Below, one piece after another: positions 45,525 to 54,854 of a stretch of 64,000 nt of DNA. The notes beneath the pieces are model-generated. The model was not told where the DNA came from, did no database searches, and was given only the letters and a program-made list of their open reading frames with translations. Positions within the stretch are counted from its first letter, which is position 1, and every line of letters begins with the position of its first letter. The position numbers were made by a program, and so were the translations under genes. The DNA comes from Synechococcus sp. MVIR-18-1 (lineage in GTDB: Bacteria > Cyanobacteriota > Cyanobacteriia > PCC-6307 > Cyanobiaceae), in contig NZ_CP047942.1 of NCBI RefSeq assembly GCF_014279835.1, positions 806,001 through 870,000 of the forward strand, given 5' to 3'.

Positions 45525-45566
45525 GGCAGCGGGCTTAGAAGGATTTCATCTTGCAGAACATTCGCT

Positions 45567-46148
45567 CTAATGGCTAGCCCTACGCAAGCTGCAGCCTTGT
45601 TCGGTGATCCATCCATCCAAGGGCTGATCCCAGGGTTCTGTCGGCAGCAAGGTGGGATGGACGCACGCCTCAGGTAAGACGGCAAACGTCGGCAGCGTTG
45701 ACCACCCAGGTTGACTGAGCAAGCGGTCATAGCAACCGCCTCCGTAGCCCAGGCGCATGCCGTTTCGATCGACGGCAAGGGCTGGAAGTAGTAAGAGGGC
45801 CAGTTCAGTGGGTTTTAACGCTGGTGATGTGAGGGGGGCGGGAATAGAAAAGGCATCGCCGCGAAGCTCTCTTGGCGATGGGGCATTTCGCCAAGCGTGA
45901 TAAGTCACGCTGTAATCCGCTGCCGTTGCAGGCAGGGCAAGGGGTGCAGGCTGCAGTTCGGCCAACAGGCGTAAATCGGGTTCCCCCGGAAGGGGCCAGG
46001 TGATTCCGATGGCCCCATGGTGGTGAGGAGGCCCCTGGGCGTTCAGATGGGCAAGCACGCTTTTTACCAGTGAGGCATTCAGCTTTGGCATCAGCCCATG
46101 GCGTATGCGGCGGTATTCAGACCTCAGGGCCTTTTTTGTAGCAACCAC
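45567..46148 (-). CDS. 5-formyltetrahydrofolate cyclo-ligase
   Basis: A 193-aa enzyme converting 5-formyl-THF to 5,10-methenyl-THF with ATP. The N-terminus has KKALRSEYRRIRHGL, the centre WPLPGEPDLRLL, and the C-terminal motif is LLLLPALAVDRNGMRLGYGG, then GCYDRLLSQPGW. I chose GTG 46148 (V-V-A-T-K-K-A-L-R), which gives normal family length. The frame stays open to 46292 but that part has no family similarity. Confidence 0.9.
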   Translation of the reverse strand: MVATKKALRSEYRRIRHGLMPKLNASLVKSVLAHLNAQGPPHHHGAIGITWPLPGEPDLRLLAELQPAPLALPATAADYSVTYHAWRNAPSPRELRGDAFSIPAPLTSPALKPTELALLLLPALAVDRNGMRLGYGGGCYDRLLSQPGWSTLPTFAVLPEACVHPTLLPTEPWDQPLDGWITEQGCSLRRASH

Positions 46149-46444
46149 TTTGAAGCCACTTTTAAGCAGTTTGTGAGAGCGATCTGGGTCTGACCATGGT
46201 CTGGGTTCGAAAGGGTGATGTCTGAAGTAACTTCGCTTTATCAAAAAATGAGAACTGATGGACAAGCTCAAAACTTGGCTGAAGCAGCTCAATGCTTATG
46301 CAAACAAGCATCTTCAGACCTGGGAGGTTGAAAGAAAGCGCTGAAGAACGGTGGCCTTGAAGACTTGATCGTTGCACTGCATGGTGATCGTTCCTGTTGC
46401 GTCTTCTCCTTGTCTAAAACGTGAGTAACACGCTGCTTTGATTG

Positions 46445-46666
46445 ATGAGAGCCGTTTTCTTTTGTGCGTCTCTGTTGCTGGCCTTGCCTATGGCTGCAGC
46501 TGAGAAGGGCACGTCGACCGCCCAGGGTGTAAATGAACAGATGGCAACGGCTCAAGCGATGCGCAGCGTTCCCAAAGGCGCAACAGTTGTGGATACCACC
46601 TGCAAAGAAATTGGTGTTGGTGCCTTTACTTATCGGTTTCAATGCTCAGTGCATTGGGCTCAATAA
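46445..46666 (+). CDS. Small secreted hypothetical protein
   Basis: A 73-aa protein from ATG 46445: signal peptide MRAVFFCASLLLALPMAAA and a short mature part with two Cys (TTCKEIGV; RFQCSVHW) that may form a disulfide. It stands alone on the plus strand between the cyclo-ligase and the carbonic anhydrase. I recognise it only as a type common in picocyanobacteria. Confidence 0.6.
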   Translation: MRAVFFCASLLLALPMAAAEKGTSTAQGVNEQMATAQAMRSVPKGATVVDTTCKEIGVGAFTYRFQCSVHWAQ

Positions 46667-46927
46667 TCAGCGCAGCTTTCAAGTCCATTCTTGATTTCCT
46701 TCTGGGTGGTTTGGTATGTCGATCGAAGGTAAACCAGGTCACCAAATGATGGCCCTGGTCTCTGTTCACCAAGCCCTTGTGAAGATCGATTGAAAGGACT
46801 CAGCAAAGAGCTATGTACTCGTTAATCAATGACTTTTTTCTTATCCATCGGCCTTGCTTCTTTCCCGTAAAGGCAGTGCAGCACTGAGGTCTTGAGGGGT
46901 AAGATCCATGCTCCTAGCGTCTTCAAC

Positions 46928-47668
46928 TCAGACGATGGAGACCTTGCCGGAGGCAATATCGAAATACCCGGCCACGATTTGAAGCTCTCCCGATTGAACT
47001 GCCTTGGCTAAAACGTCGCTGCGTGTCGTGAGTTGTTGAGCCGTTGCACTGGCATTGTTCTTGATGGCGTTCGTCAAGGTGTCTCCTGGGACCAAGTTGG
47101 CTCGAATCGGTTTGATGAGCTGATCGAATAGTGGCGTGAGTGTTTTATTCGCTCGAGCGGCTTGAACAGCGCCACAATTGCTGTGGCCCAAAACCAAGAT
47201 CAAGGGCGTTTTTAAGACTGCAACGCCAAACTCGAGAGAGGCAATTCCCTCGTCAAAAGGAGTGTTTCCTGCGCTACGCACAACAAACAAATCACCAGCA
47301 GCAGCATCAAAAATCCATTCCGGAGCAACTCTGGAGTCGGCGCAGCTGATGATGGAAGCCCAAGGGGATTGAGACTCTTCCAGAACGCTTGAAGGAAGGA
47401 AGCAATTGTCTAACCAAAGGTTGGACATCACTTGGGCACGTTCGTTCAAACTCGTGGCCTTGTTCTTCGCTTGCCAAGCTGCTGCAAACCGCGCATTTCC
47501 ATCGATCAGGGCCGTGAGTGAATCGTCTGGCCGGCAGGATTGGGCTGATTCCTTCTGCGCTAGAACCGCTGCTTCGGCCTTAGCCGGCTTGATCAACTGC
47601 ATCGCAGCCGCGAGACCAAACGCGTTTAGGCCACTACGAAACAAAAAAGAGCGTCGATTGAGTGTCAC
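46928..47668 (-). CDS. Beta-class carbonic anhydrase, Tat-exported
   Basis: A 246-aa enzyme interconverting CO2 and bicarbonate. The zinc site is complete: ISCADSRVAPEWIFD (Cys and Asp-Arg pair) and LVLGHSNCGAVQAA (His and Cys). The N-terminus has a twin-arginine signal (LNRRSFLFRSGL, then a hydrophobic stretch and AKAEA), so it should act in the periplasm or lumen. It resembles periplasmic EcaB-type enzymes and differs from the carboxysomal shell-associated enzyme. Its role may be to limit CO2 loss or supply the Ci transporters. Confidence 0.9.
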   Translation of the reverse strand: MTLNRRSFLFRSGLNAFGLAAAMQLIKPAKAEAAVLAQKESAQSCRPDDSLTALIDGNARFAAAWQAKNKATSLNERAQVMSNLWLDNCFLPSSVLEESQSPWASIISCADSRVAPEWIFDAAAGDLFVVRSAGNTPFDEGIASLEFGVAVLKTPLILVLGHSNCGAVQAARANKTLTPLFDQLIKPIRANLVPGDTLTNAIKNNASATAQQLTTRSDVLAKAVQSGELQIVAGYFDIASGKVSIV

Positions 47669-48026
47669 GAAACCTGCTTGAAGTGAGACTCAATTCCCAG
47701 GGTGCTGATCAAGACCCAGTGAAAACGATCTGAAAAGTTTAGACAGGCCTCTCATTCCAATCACACGTTTTGAAGTGCTGTGAACACACTCATTCCAAGC
47801 TGTTACAGCAATTGATTGCAGCCAGGTTGGTTTGCGCGCTGATGCTCAGCACCAATTTGTGAGCGTTAAGCCCTTCTCTCGATCGACCGATGCCAAATAT
47901 CAGCCTGAGCGATCCCTTCCATAATTTCTTCATGATGAGCACCGATTTGAGTCTGTGCTCCTTTGGTTCATAGGCCGTTGACTAATCGATTCCGCGCGCT
48001 TGCCCGCTTACAGATGTAAGGAGCTT
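47669..48026. other. Intergenic stretch, nothing recognised
   Basis: About 360 bases between the carbonic anhydrase start and a small ORF. No convincing ORF, tRNA or repeat was seen. The promoter of the carbonic anhydrase gene should lie near its left end. Confidence 0.4.
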
Positions 48027-48251
48027 TTAGATCGATTCTGCGGCGAGATACAGCGAACCAGCAAATCCATCGCGTCGTTTTCGATCACCCCATACACATT
48101 GCAGATCCCCCTGTGTTTCCTTGTGATAGAGATCTTCTGCGAGCTGCACAAGATTTCCGCCGTTCTGCAAATAGTCATCGGCGCTCTCGTATCCATTGTT
48201 TTGAAGCCACTGCACGGTGAGGTTGATCGCAGTTTCTTCGACCCTGGTCAT
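48027..48251 (-). CDS. Small hypothetical protein
   Basis: A 74-aa acidic protein from ATG 48251 (MTRVEETAINLTVQWLQNNG, then YESADDYLQNGGNLVQLAED). Predicted helical. The composition looks like a real protein; competing frames on both strands look like shadows. It follows the AbrB gene on the same strand beyond a terminator, so it has its own promoter. Function unknown. Confidence 0.5.
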   Translation of the reverse strand: MTRVEETAINLTVQWLQNNGYESADDYLQNGGNLVQLAEDLYHKETQGDLQCVWGDRKRRDGFAGSLYLAAESI

Positions 48252-48303
48252 TGCACCGTTACGTCATCTTGACGTTCTACTCGGCTGATCTCTTCAGTGC
48301 TGG

Positions 48304-48340
48304 GCAATAAAAAACCCCGCTGGTGGCGGGGCTTAACTCA
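48304..48340 (-). terminator. Rho-independent terminator of the AbrB gene
   Basis: On the minus strand: gccccgcc, loop acca, gcggggttttttattgc. It sits 18 bp past the stop of the AbrB-like gene. It is the best preserved of the family of hairpins also seen at 31931 and 36062. Confidence 0.85.
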
Positions 48341-48357
48341 ATCGATAGGAGAAGGAC

Positions 48358-48726
48358 TCACTCGTCGCCTTCTTCCTCACCACCCACAGGAATCAAGCGA
48401 ATCGCTTTTTTGCCAAGCTTGATGGTGAATTCGTCACCAACTTGGAGATCGAGCATGGCGGTGTAAGCCTTGCCGATCAGCAGATTGCCGTTGCCCTGAA
48501 CTGTTGCAACGTAGGAAAGCTTGCGTCCGCCTTTACCAACGCCAGCGTTTCCGCCGCCGAGGTCAATGCCTTTGGCATTGAGGAGAGCTTCATAAAAGGC
48601 GGTGAAATTGACCCGGTCACTGCCGTCTTTCTTTTTAGAGACGTAGCCACATGCTGTGGCGAGATCAGTCTTGGATACATCTCCAAGGTCTTTTACCTTG
48701 GTGAGCAGGTCGGAACCGGTGAGCAT
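48358..48726 (-). CDS. cyAbrB-type transcriptional regulator
   Basis: A 122-aa cyanobacterial AbrB protein. The N-terminal half (SKTDLATACGYVSKKKDGSD; VNFTAFYEALLNAKGIDLG) is specific to cyAbrB; the C-terminal half is an AbrB-like swapped-hairpin DNA-binding domain (RKLSYVATVQGNGNLLIGKA; VGDEFTIKLGKKAIRLIPV). cyAbrB proteins tune carbon/nitrogen balance genes in Synechocystis. The ATG 48726 (MLTGSDLLTK) matches the family; the frame extends to 48756. Confidence 0.93.
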   Translation of the reverse strand: MLTGSDLLTKVKDLGDVSKTDLATACGYVSKKKDGSDRVNFTAFYEALLNAKGIDLGGGNAGVGKGGRKLSYVATVQGNGNLLIGKAYTAMLDLQVGDEFTIKLGKKAIRLIPVGGEEEGDE

Positions 48727-48756
48727 TTGAAACTTGCGTTTCACTATTACTAACAA

Positions 48757-50011
48757 ACTCCATGCCTACTAGTCAACTATTTGCCCATATCAGTTGCTTT
48801 CCCTCTTGCCTCTTTCTCTGTCAGAAAACGATTCCGATTCAGTAATTCTTCAGCAACAGGGATGCTCTGACTCACTTTTACAAGATGCTGCAGGGCTTTT
48901 GAGAGTTTGGTGATAATGCTCTATCCCTAGAGAAGAGTCAGATGGAGATCTTGATTTTGCTGCCTGGCTCATTTGCGGTCTGATCCAGCAGCGTGTCTTA
49001 CATCCATATGCTGAGGAGCTGATGTGGTCGTTCCTTGTGCCGAAGATCAAGGGGATAAACAAGCTCGTCGAATGGTTTGGGCTTGTATTGACTACTAAGA
49101 AGGTTGTCAACTTGGTGGCTGCCTCGGTTGTGCTCAGGTGAGCGGCTGTTAATACCAACGGGCCCTGCAGCAGCTTGATCTCCTGAGATCAATCCAGCCT
49201 CAGAATGCAGCTCACCAGGCCAGTTCAAGCTATTGGATTAAGCAGGCCTCGCGAATCCATTGCTTATTGCTTGCGTATCGCAACGGTAAAGACAGTGCAG
49301 CACTAAGTCAGCCTCTGCCTTTTTTGAAGTCAATATTGATGCGCTGAGGTTTGTGCTGTCGCTTGATGCTCTACCACAAAAGCTTGATGAGATAGTGCGT
49401 CTCAGCTCTAACGCTGCACGACAGCAGACAGAGGAATCCACCGTTAACGATTTTTATTCAGTGAGTGGATTTCAAGATCTCAGCACTTCCAATTGCGAGC
49501 TGTTTCAGTCGTTATCAGCTGAGCGAGCCGTCTGAGCGACTTGATCTCATCGGCTGCCATCAAGCTTGTGCAGGGTTTTGACGCATGTTGAGGAAATGAC
49601 CAGCTTTTTACTGACCTCGATGTGATACAAATCGCAAATCACGTCGTGCTGGAGGGTGAGCAGATGATCAAGTTGTTGGTGTAGGCCGGTTTCGCGTCGA
49701 AAGGCGACCCTTGACCGCTCACGAGTGATCCAGCCCCTCAATCCATCTTTAGTTTGATATCAAGCCCTGTCTTTGCAGGGGTTTCTCACCTCAGAGTCTT
49801 GGCAGCAACGCAGCGAGGCTTGGGATCAGCGTTGAGTTTGCTCTTGGGGGAAAACGATCCGTGATTCTTTGACGCGCATGGACAACGCCCTGTTGCTGAG
49901 AGCTCTCCTCAATGCCATGAAGCAAATATTCGGCCGAGAGAGTTGTTGGAGTCTTTATCGATGGTTTCTTTCTCAAGATTTGATTAGAACCTGAGTTCTG
50001 CTGGTGAGTGA
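48757..50011. other. Gene-poor region with only doubtful short ORFs
   Basis: About 1.25 kb. Short frames are present (for example a GTG at 49353 giving 60 aa with DALPQKLDEIVRLSSNAARQ; 49547-49741 and 49791-50033 on the minus strand), but none has family features or neighbours that support it. A hairpin ccctg-tctttg-caggg at 49765-49780 followed by TTT may be a plus-strand terminator. The segment gcagtgcagcact near 49290 also occurs near 46875. It may be decayed genes or a small-RNA region. Confidence 0.4.
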
Positions 50012-50278
50012 ATGCCCGCACCAAAATCCACAACCCAACCCAACGCCCGTTGCTGGGTTTGGTTCAAGGGCGACCCGTTGAAGACGGAGGGAAGTTGGAA
50101 GGGGGGCTGGTACGGAGCTCCTTCCGTGATTGGAGGCGTGAGGATTGAGCATCACGACTATGTGCCGTGCAGGGTGCCGGAGTGGAGGGTGGTGTTCTCG
50201 GAGCCTGCTGATTTGCTGTCGCCTCCTTCCGTTCCAGATGATGCGGAGTGGAAGCTGTATCCCACTGAGCCTCAGTGA
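50012..50278 (+). CDS. Conserved hypothetical protein
   Basis: An 88-aa soluble protein from ATG 50012, rich in Trp and Pro (NARCWVWFKGDPLKTEGSWK; PEWRVVFSEPADLLSPP). No signal or membrane segment. The composition fits a small folded beta domain. No family recognised beyond similarity in style to other picocyanobacterial small proteins. Confidence 0.65.
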   Translation: MPAPKSTTQPNARCWVWFKGDPLKTEGSWKGGWYGAPSVIGGVRIEHHDYVPCRVPEWRVVFSEPADLLSPPSVPDDAEWKLYPTEPQ

Positions 50279-50319
50279 TCAGTTTTCAAACAAAGCAGGT
50301 TGTTTGGATGTGCCGCGAA

Positions 50320-50622
50320 TCAAGCTTTGAGGGCTGTTTTACCCAGTCTTTGCAAGCTTTCTAGGCTCTTAAGTGTTTGCTGGGCCTGTGCCAACATTGG
50401 GCGCCCTTGGGGCGCACAATCTGCGATCAAAGAGGCCGCTAATGAGGCTTCCGACTTAACCAGCGTCATGCAGTACTCAATTCTGCTCATGGGATCTGAG
50501 GCCATGGCCTCGCTTTTCTTGCTCAAAGCGGGAGCAAGCTGATGGAGAAGATCATTGAGCGCTTGTTGGATGGATTCGATTGTTGCTTCTGTCGCTATTC
50601 CTTGTTGATCAGGTGGGTTCAT
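50320..50622 (-). CDS. Hypothetical helical protein
   Basis: A 100-aa protein from ATG 50622 (MNPPDQQGIATEATIESIQQ), with long predicted helices (ALNDLLHQLAPALSKKSEAM; MLAQAQQTLKSLESLQRLG) and two Cys. The frame extends to 50754, which would overlap the SelO gene by 38 bp; the internal ATG is preferred. It may be transcribed after selO. Function unknown. Confidence 0.6.
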   Translation of the reverse strand: MNPPDQQGIATEATIESIQQALNDLLHQLAPALSKKSEAMASDPMSRIEYCMTLVKSEASLAASLIADCAPQGRPMLAQAQQTLKSLESLQRLGKTALKA

Positions 50623-50716
50623 GTTGTTCAGTCGATGGCTGAGGCGGTTGAGAAAGCGATTGCATGCAACCTCATGGACGGAAAGAGCAACTTGCAATCG
50701 ATGAGCTGCACTAAAT

Positions 50717-52420
50717 TTATGATGAGCAGCTGTAATGAGAAATTCCTCCAGCATTGAGGTACTGATCAGGTTTTAGCCGGTAGTATTTTTCTTCGATGGC
50801 TTGTGATTGCTCGTCGTAGGGATGGCTAAAGACTTCCTGTAGCTCTTTGATGAGTGCATAGTCGCCTTGCTTCGCTTGTTGATAAGCAGGAGCAATGAGC
50901 CACTCGCGCCAGGTGTATTTCGGATTAACGCGCTTCATCTTTTCCGCGATCCCGGTCCGATCCTCACTGTCTCCGATGCGTTCGTTCCAGCTCTGAAGCC
51001 AGGCTTGCCATTGATGTTCCAGGTCTGTAGGGATCGATGTATAAAAGCTTGTTTTTAAATCAGACCAATGCTTTGGCATCTTGCAAAGCTCACGAAAGAA
51101 AATTGTGAAATCAACTTTGGTTTCGATCATGAGCTGAAATAACGTATTGACCAGAGCTTCGTTGTAGTGGGTAAGACCAAGCTTGTCTGCCCACATCTGT
51201 TCAATAGTGGTATTGATTGTTTGTTTAAACCCACCACAGATCTTGTCTAATTGCTCTAAAACTGCCGCATTATCTATGACAAGTAGCCTGATGGACTTCC
51301 AAAACATATAAAAATTGGCTTCTGCTGCGACAGGCTGGTTAAAAAAGGAGAAGTGTTCGCCACCCCCAATCCAAGGCTGGAAACGCGGATCAAAGACCTC
51401 ACAAAATCCAAACGGTCCATAGTCGAGGGTGAAGCCACCAGCTGCGCAATTATCACTATTGAAATTGCCTTGGCAATAACCAATACGTAACCAATTGGCA
51501 ACTAAATTCGTGAGTCGATCTTGGTAGAGCTCTGCTAACTGTATTAATTGAGTAGAAAAATCTAGAGTTTGATCGATTTCAGATTTGTATTCTCGATCGA
51601 TTAAATGCAGCACAATCATGCGTAACTCTTTTAATACGTCTGGATGGTCACTGTTTCGAGCACGTCGTGCGAATAATTCCAATTGACCAACGCGTAAAAA
51701 GGAGGGTGCTACACGGGTTGAAATGGCAACCGGATCCTCCACTAAAATATCGGGATCAGAAGAGTTGGAGTTTTCTGAATACCAAGGCCGCCTAACTGTC
51801 TCTGTTTGTGAAACATAGAGTGTCAAAGAACGTGACGTCGGTACCCCGAGGGCATGCATCAAGTCCTGTGCGAGAAACTCTCTTACGCTTGAGCGCAGAA
51901 CGGCACGCCCGTCAGCCCCCCGGCAGTAAGGAGTGGGGCCACCGCCTTTTAATTGCATCTCCCAACGCTGACCATTAAGGATTCCTTCGAAGACAGAAAT
52001 AGCGCGACCATCCCCGTAGCCATTGCCATTTCCAAATGGACATTGTTGATTATATTCAGTTCCATAAATAGATAATGCATACCCTGTGGCCCAGCCAAAA
52101 GGTCGCATTGGCTCTCGCGTTTCAGAAAGATCACCCGAGAATAGTTTCTTAAACTCTTCGTTGAAGGCCAGATCTTGATCCAAGCCAAGTTCGCAGAATA
52201 ATGTTTCGCTATGGCTTACATAGGTGGGTTGTGCCAGGGGCTTTGGAGTAACAGGAACAAAATGACCAGAGCGGACCTGACGAGGCCGATGATCTTGCCC
52301 ATCTTTTGTTGATTCAGGATCAGGATTAAGGGTGTTTAGTAGTGAATAATTTGAGTGTTGAATAAAATCGTCAAAAGAAGCTAAGGATTGTTTAGAGCTT
52401 TGCTTAGGAGGAAGTGACAT
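50717..52420 (-). CDS. SelO family protein adenylyltransferase (YdiU/UPF0061)
   Basis: A pseudokinase-fold enzyme of about 567 aa that in E. coli transfers AMP to protein Ser, Thr or Tyr residues and guards against oxidative stress. Signatures: [50 protein letters not shown] (glycine-rich loop region), [15 protein letters not shown] and [20 protein letters not shown] (metal site). The C-terminal Cys (HYSCSS) corresponds to the selenocysteine of animal SelO. I chose ATG 52420; an ATG at 52480 and the open frame to 52501 are alternatives. Confidence 0.92.
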   Translation of the reverse strand: MSLPPKQSSKQSLASFDDFIQHSNYSLLNTLNPDPESTKDGQDHRPRQVRSGHFVPVTPKPLAQPTYVSHSETLFCELGLDQDLAFNEEFKKLFSGDLSETREPMRPFGWATGYALSIYGTEYNQQCPFGNGNGYGDGRAISVFEGILNGQRWEMQLKGGGPTPYCRGADGRAVLRSSVREFLAQDLMHALGVPTSRSLTLYVSQTETVRRPWYSENSNSSDPDILVEDPVAISTRVAPSFLRVGQLELFARRARNSDHPDVLKELRMIVLHLIDREYKSEIDQTLDFSTQLIQLAELYQDRLTNLVANWLRIGYCQGNFNSDNCAAGGFTLDYGPFGFCEVFDPRFQPWIGGGEHFSFFNQPVAAEANFYMFWKSIRLLVIDNAAVLEQLDKICGGFKQTINTTIEQMWADKLGLTHYNEALVNTLFQLMIETKVDFTIFFRELCKMPKHWSDLKTSFYTSIPTDLEHQWQAWLQSWNERIGDSEDRTGIAEKMKRVNPKYTWREWLIAPAYQQAKQGDYALIKELQEVFSHPYDEQSQAIEEKYYRLKPDQYLNAGGISHYSCSS

Positions 52421-52722
52421 TCTCGTTGACTGCGCCAGACATCTTTGAATATCATAGCTAGTTGAATATCCTCTGCTCATCCTGCTGGCTTGTGATTGCA
52501 CTCCTCGCTCTTTTCATTGATTGATAGCTTGATAGGAGACCATTCCTTAATCCATGCTTTGTGCCAACGCCCCATGATTGCTCAAAGATCATGCTGTCCT
52601 TTACGGCTCACTTTCTTTTTCTTATTCATGCTGTATTGATTTAAATGCGATTAGTGACTATGATTATGACAATAAAAAGCTCTCAGCATCAGCTTTGGGC
52701 TTTTTAGCCTCTGCCATTGACG

Positions 52723-53058
52723 ATGGACTTAATCCAATCCAATGCTATTACCACTCTTCATCGACTGGCATCAGTAGAAGATGTGGTTGAATTTGTACGA
52801 CTGTGTGTGGAAAAGAACCTCATTATCGACTTTATTTTGAAGGAGGAGCTTGATGCTTTTATCAAGCCAAGCAATAACTCTGGCTCTTGGGTTCGTCAAC
52901 AAATTGATGGTGTCAGGGTGAAGGCTGTTGATCAAAATGGCTATACGATCTATGCGATCTGGATAAGAGAATCCTTAATGAAGGATTATGTGTCTTATTT
53001 GGAATCGATTAAAAAAACCCTCTCTGATGCTTCTGTTTTCTCGTTCCCAGTTATCTGA
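52723..53058 (+). CDS. Hypothetical protein
   Basis: A 111-aa soluble protein from ATG 52723 (MDLIQSNAITTLHRLASVED), AT-richer than core genes. It has a helical N-terminus and a charged middle (EELDAFIKPSNNSGSWVRQQ). It is convergent with the next gene, 15 bp away. No family recognised. Confidence 0.5.
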   Translation: MDLIQSNAITTLHRLASVEDVVEFVRLCVEKNLIIDFILKEELDAFIKPSNNSGSWVRQQIDGVRVKAVDQNGYTIYAIWIRESLMKDYVSYLESIKKTLSDASVFSFPVI

Positions 53059-53073
53059 ATCCTGCTTTTTTAA

Positions 53074-53424
53074 TTAGCAAATTGAGAATTCTCCTATGTG
53101 TTCTCTTTTGACGCCAATATAATCTTTTAAAACAGCATTTTCGTTGAATTCGCCTGTTAGGCATTCAATCACTTGTGTGTGGATAAATGCTGGTTCTTCT
53201 GCCCTCCCTTCTTGGTATGCAAATCTATCGGGGTAGAGGTTTCGATACTCATTGGGGATTGTGATAAACCAGCTGCTGTCATTACCTGCATAATAAATTT
53301 CTCCAGCGAGTCGATAGAACTCGCCAAATTCTTTTGCAGATTCTGGAACCTTCCGGTAAATCTTTGCTTGTTCGTCAGCGGTAAGCCCAAGCCAGTTCAG
53401 GCTTTGTTCCATCTTCTCGTTCAT
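53074..53424 (-). CDS. Hypothetical protein
   Basis: A 116-aa acidic protein from ATG 53424 (MNEKMEQSLNWLGLTADEQA), with Tyr/Phe-rich stretches (AKEFGEFYRLAGEIYYAG; SSWFITIPNEYRNLYPDRF). Possibly alpha/beta. The opposite-strand frame here is Cys-rich and shadow-like. No family recognised; low GC suggests accessory DNA. Confidence 0.55.
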   Translation of the reverse strand: MNEKMEQSLNWLGLTADEQAKIYRKVPESAKEFGEFYRLAGEIYYAGNDSSWFITIPNEYRNLYPDRFAYQEGRAEEPAFIHTQVIECLTGEFNENAVLKDYIGVKREHIGEFSIC

Positions 53425-53534
53425 AGAAGCAGGGCATTCAATCCCCCATTGATAGCAGCTTTTCTTCTTGGTTACTGATTAAAAAGACAACCTGTGTTGC
53501 CGTTTCTCTGGCATCAGCGCAAACGCTCTTTTTC

Positions 53535-53654
53535 CTATCCGCAGGCGCCGACGCACTCGAAGCTTCCAGTGCTGGAGGCTGCCATCGCCATGAAGATGAT
53601 CACAACCGTGGCTGCCACGAGAACAACAGGTCCGATTTGTGTGTCAGGTCCCAT
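53535..53654 (-). CDS. Small single-span membrane peptide
   Basis: An ATG at 53654 opens 39 codons: MGPDTQIGPVVLVAATVVII, then FMAMAASSTGSFECVGACG. One clear membrane helix with an N-terminal acidic start and a C-terminal CVGAC motif. The layout looks like a real small membrane protein of picocyanobacteria, but no family is known to me. Confidence 0.45.
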   Translation of the reverse strand: MGPDTQIGPVVLVAATVVIIFMAMAASSTGSFECVGACG

Positions 53655-53811
53655 TTTGCAATGCCATCGGTGTGCTGCTTATGACCATCCAAGCTCATGC
53701 TGAGCGTTCCATCAATGCTGATCCTGTAAGGCTGGAGTCCTTGAGGGCCTTGGCCTGCATTGATATGGACTCGCTATCACTGCCAAGATTTTTGGTTTCA
53801 CTACAGATTTC

Positions 53812-53832
53812 GCCTCGCAGTGAGGCTTTTGT
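53812..53832 (+). terminator. Likely rho-independent terminator
   Basis: Stem gcctc (53812-53816) and gaggc (53822-53826) with a five-base loop, followed by tttt. No strong plus-strand gene ends just before it; it may serve a short transcript starting near 53650. Confidence 0.45.
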
Positions 53833-53850
53833 ATTTGTCAAAATGTGACA

Positions 53851-53940
53851 ATGATTACTCTTTCGGTCGCGGGCCTGCTTCTCCTGCTCAACGTTGCTCT
53901 CATTTCTTCAGTCCTTACTGTTGATCAGTGGATTTGTTGA
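53851..53940 (+). CDS. Possible 29-aa hydrophobic peptide
   Basis: An ATG at 53851 opens 29 codons reading MITLSVAGLLLLLNVALISS, then VLTVDQWIC. It could be a one-helix membrane peptide. It directly follows a terminator-like hairpin. No family recognised; chance frame possible. Confidence 0.25.
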   Translation: MITLSVAGLLLLLNVALISSVLTVDQWIC

Positions 53941-54365
53941 ACAAATCTATTCACAGTGTCGCCATGACGCTGTTGATTTGTCCTCTATTAGCTTGTTAGC
54001 CTCATTCTTTTTCAATTGAATTACGTTTAGCTTTTGCTATAGAAGAGCTTAATAAAACAATTGGTCAGTTCGATTGTTATTTCTTGTGATGCATTGTGTT
54101 TCATGTTTGTAAAAAGCGTGATGATCGAATTGTATCTGCGGATTTTCTTTTTGTAATCCTGTACTTCTTCTCGTTTCTAGTTCTTTAGTGGTTACATCTT
54201 GATCTTTGGGTCGATGAGGAGTCGTTGTTTGTCTTCCTTGGCGGGTCTCAATTTTGCAAGTCAGCATTGTCTTTTCGAGCTGTTTTTAGATACCTGATTG
54301 GCATCATGTCTCTTTTTTATTGACCTCTTTTCTAGGCAATCTTTTACTTCTCGGTTTTTTGCTGT
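53941..54365. other. AT-rich intergenic stretch, nothing recognised
   Basis: About 425 bases past the small peptide and up to the ruvC stop. A 72-codon minus-strand frame (54049-54267) has an unlikely composition (Lys, Thr, Gln and Asn-rich) and no support. No tRNA or clear repeat was seen. Confidence 0.4.
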
Positions 54366-54848
54366 CTATTGCTGAAACCATGCGGTCAGCGCAACGGCTA
54401 GAGCATCGGCAGCATCATCAGGTCGTGGGGGTGTGTCGAGATTGAGTTCACGCATCACGGCTTCAAGAACTTCGTCTTTGTCGGCATGGCCATGACCCGT
54501 TAATGCCTGCTTAATTTGCATCGGCGGGAATTCCACAATCGGCAGCCCAAAGCGTGTGAGCGTCATGATCAACACCCCGCGGGCCTGCACCACGGCGATG
54601 GTGTTGCTGGAGCGGTAGAAGAAAAACTTCTCCACGCTGGCCAGTTCTGGTTGATGGATGCGAATGATTTGGCGCAGATCACGCGCAATTTCCACCATTC
54701 GCTCTCCCTCGCTTCGGCCTGGATCGGTGCGAATGATTCCGCAGTCGACCATCCGTTGCGAGCCTTCCTGGCTCCCCTTGCGTGGCTCAACGTCGATCAC
54801 GCCGTAGCCGACCCGAGCTAGGCCTGGATCAATGCCAAGGATCCGCAA
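54366..54848 (-). CDS. ruvC: Holliday junction resolvase RuvC
   Basis: A 160-aa endonuclease that cuts Holliday junctions after RuvAB branch migration. The catalytic acids are visible in MRILGIDPGLARVGYGVID (Asp7), ASVEKFFFYRSSNTIAVVQA (Glu) and PRPDDAADALAVALTAW (the C-terminal Asp pair). Length is normal. Its start is 6 bp from the chlI stop, so the two are probably co-transcribed. Confidence 0.96.
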   Translation of the reverse strand: MRILGIDPGLARVGYGVIDVEPRKGSQEGSQRMVDCGIIRTDPGRSEGERMVEIARDLRQIIRIHQPELASVEKFFFYRSSNTIAVVQARGVLIMTLTRFGLPIVEFPPMQIKQALTGHGHADKDEVLEAVMRELNLDTPPRPDDAADALAVALTAWFQQ

Positions 54849-54854
54849 CGGGAA

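Noticed and set aside
54049-54267. 72-aa minus-strand frame before ruvC
   Set aside because: Low-complexity Lys/Thr/Gln/Asn composition in AT-rich DNA, no ribosome-binding site and no family match.
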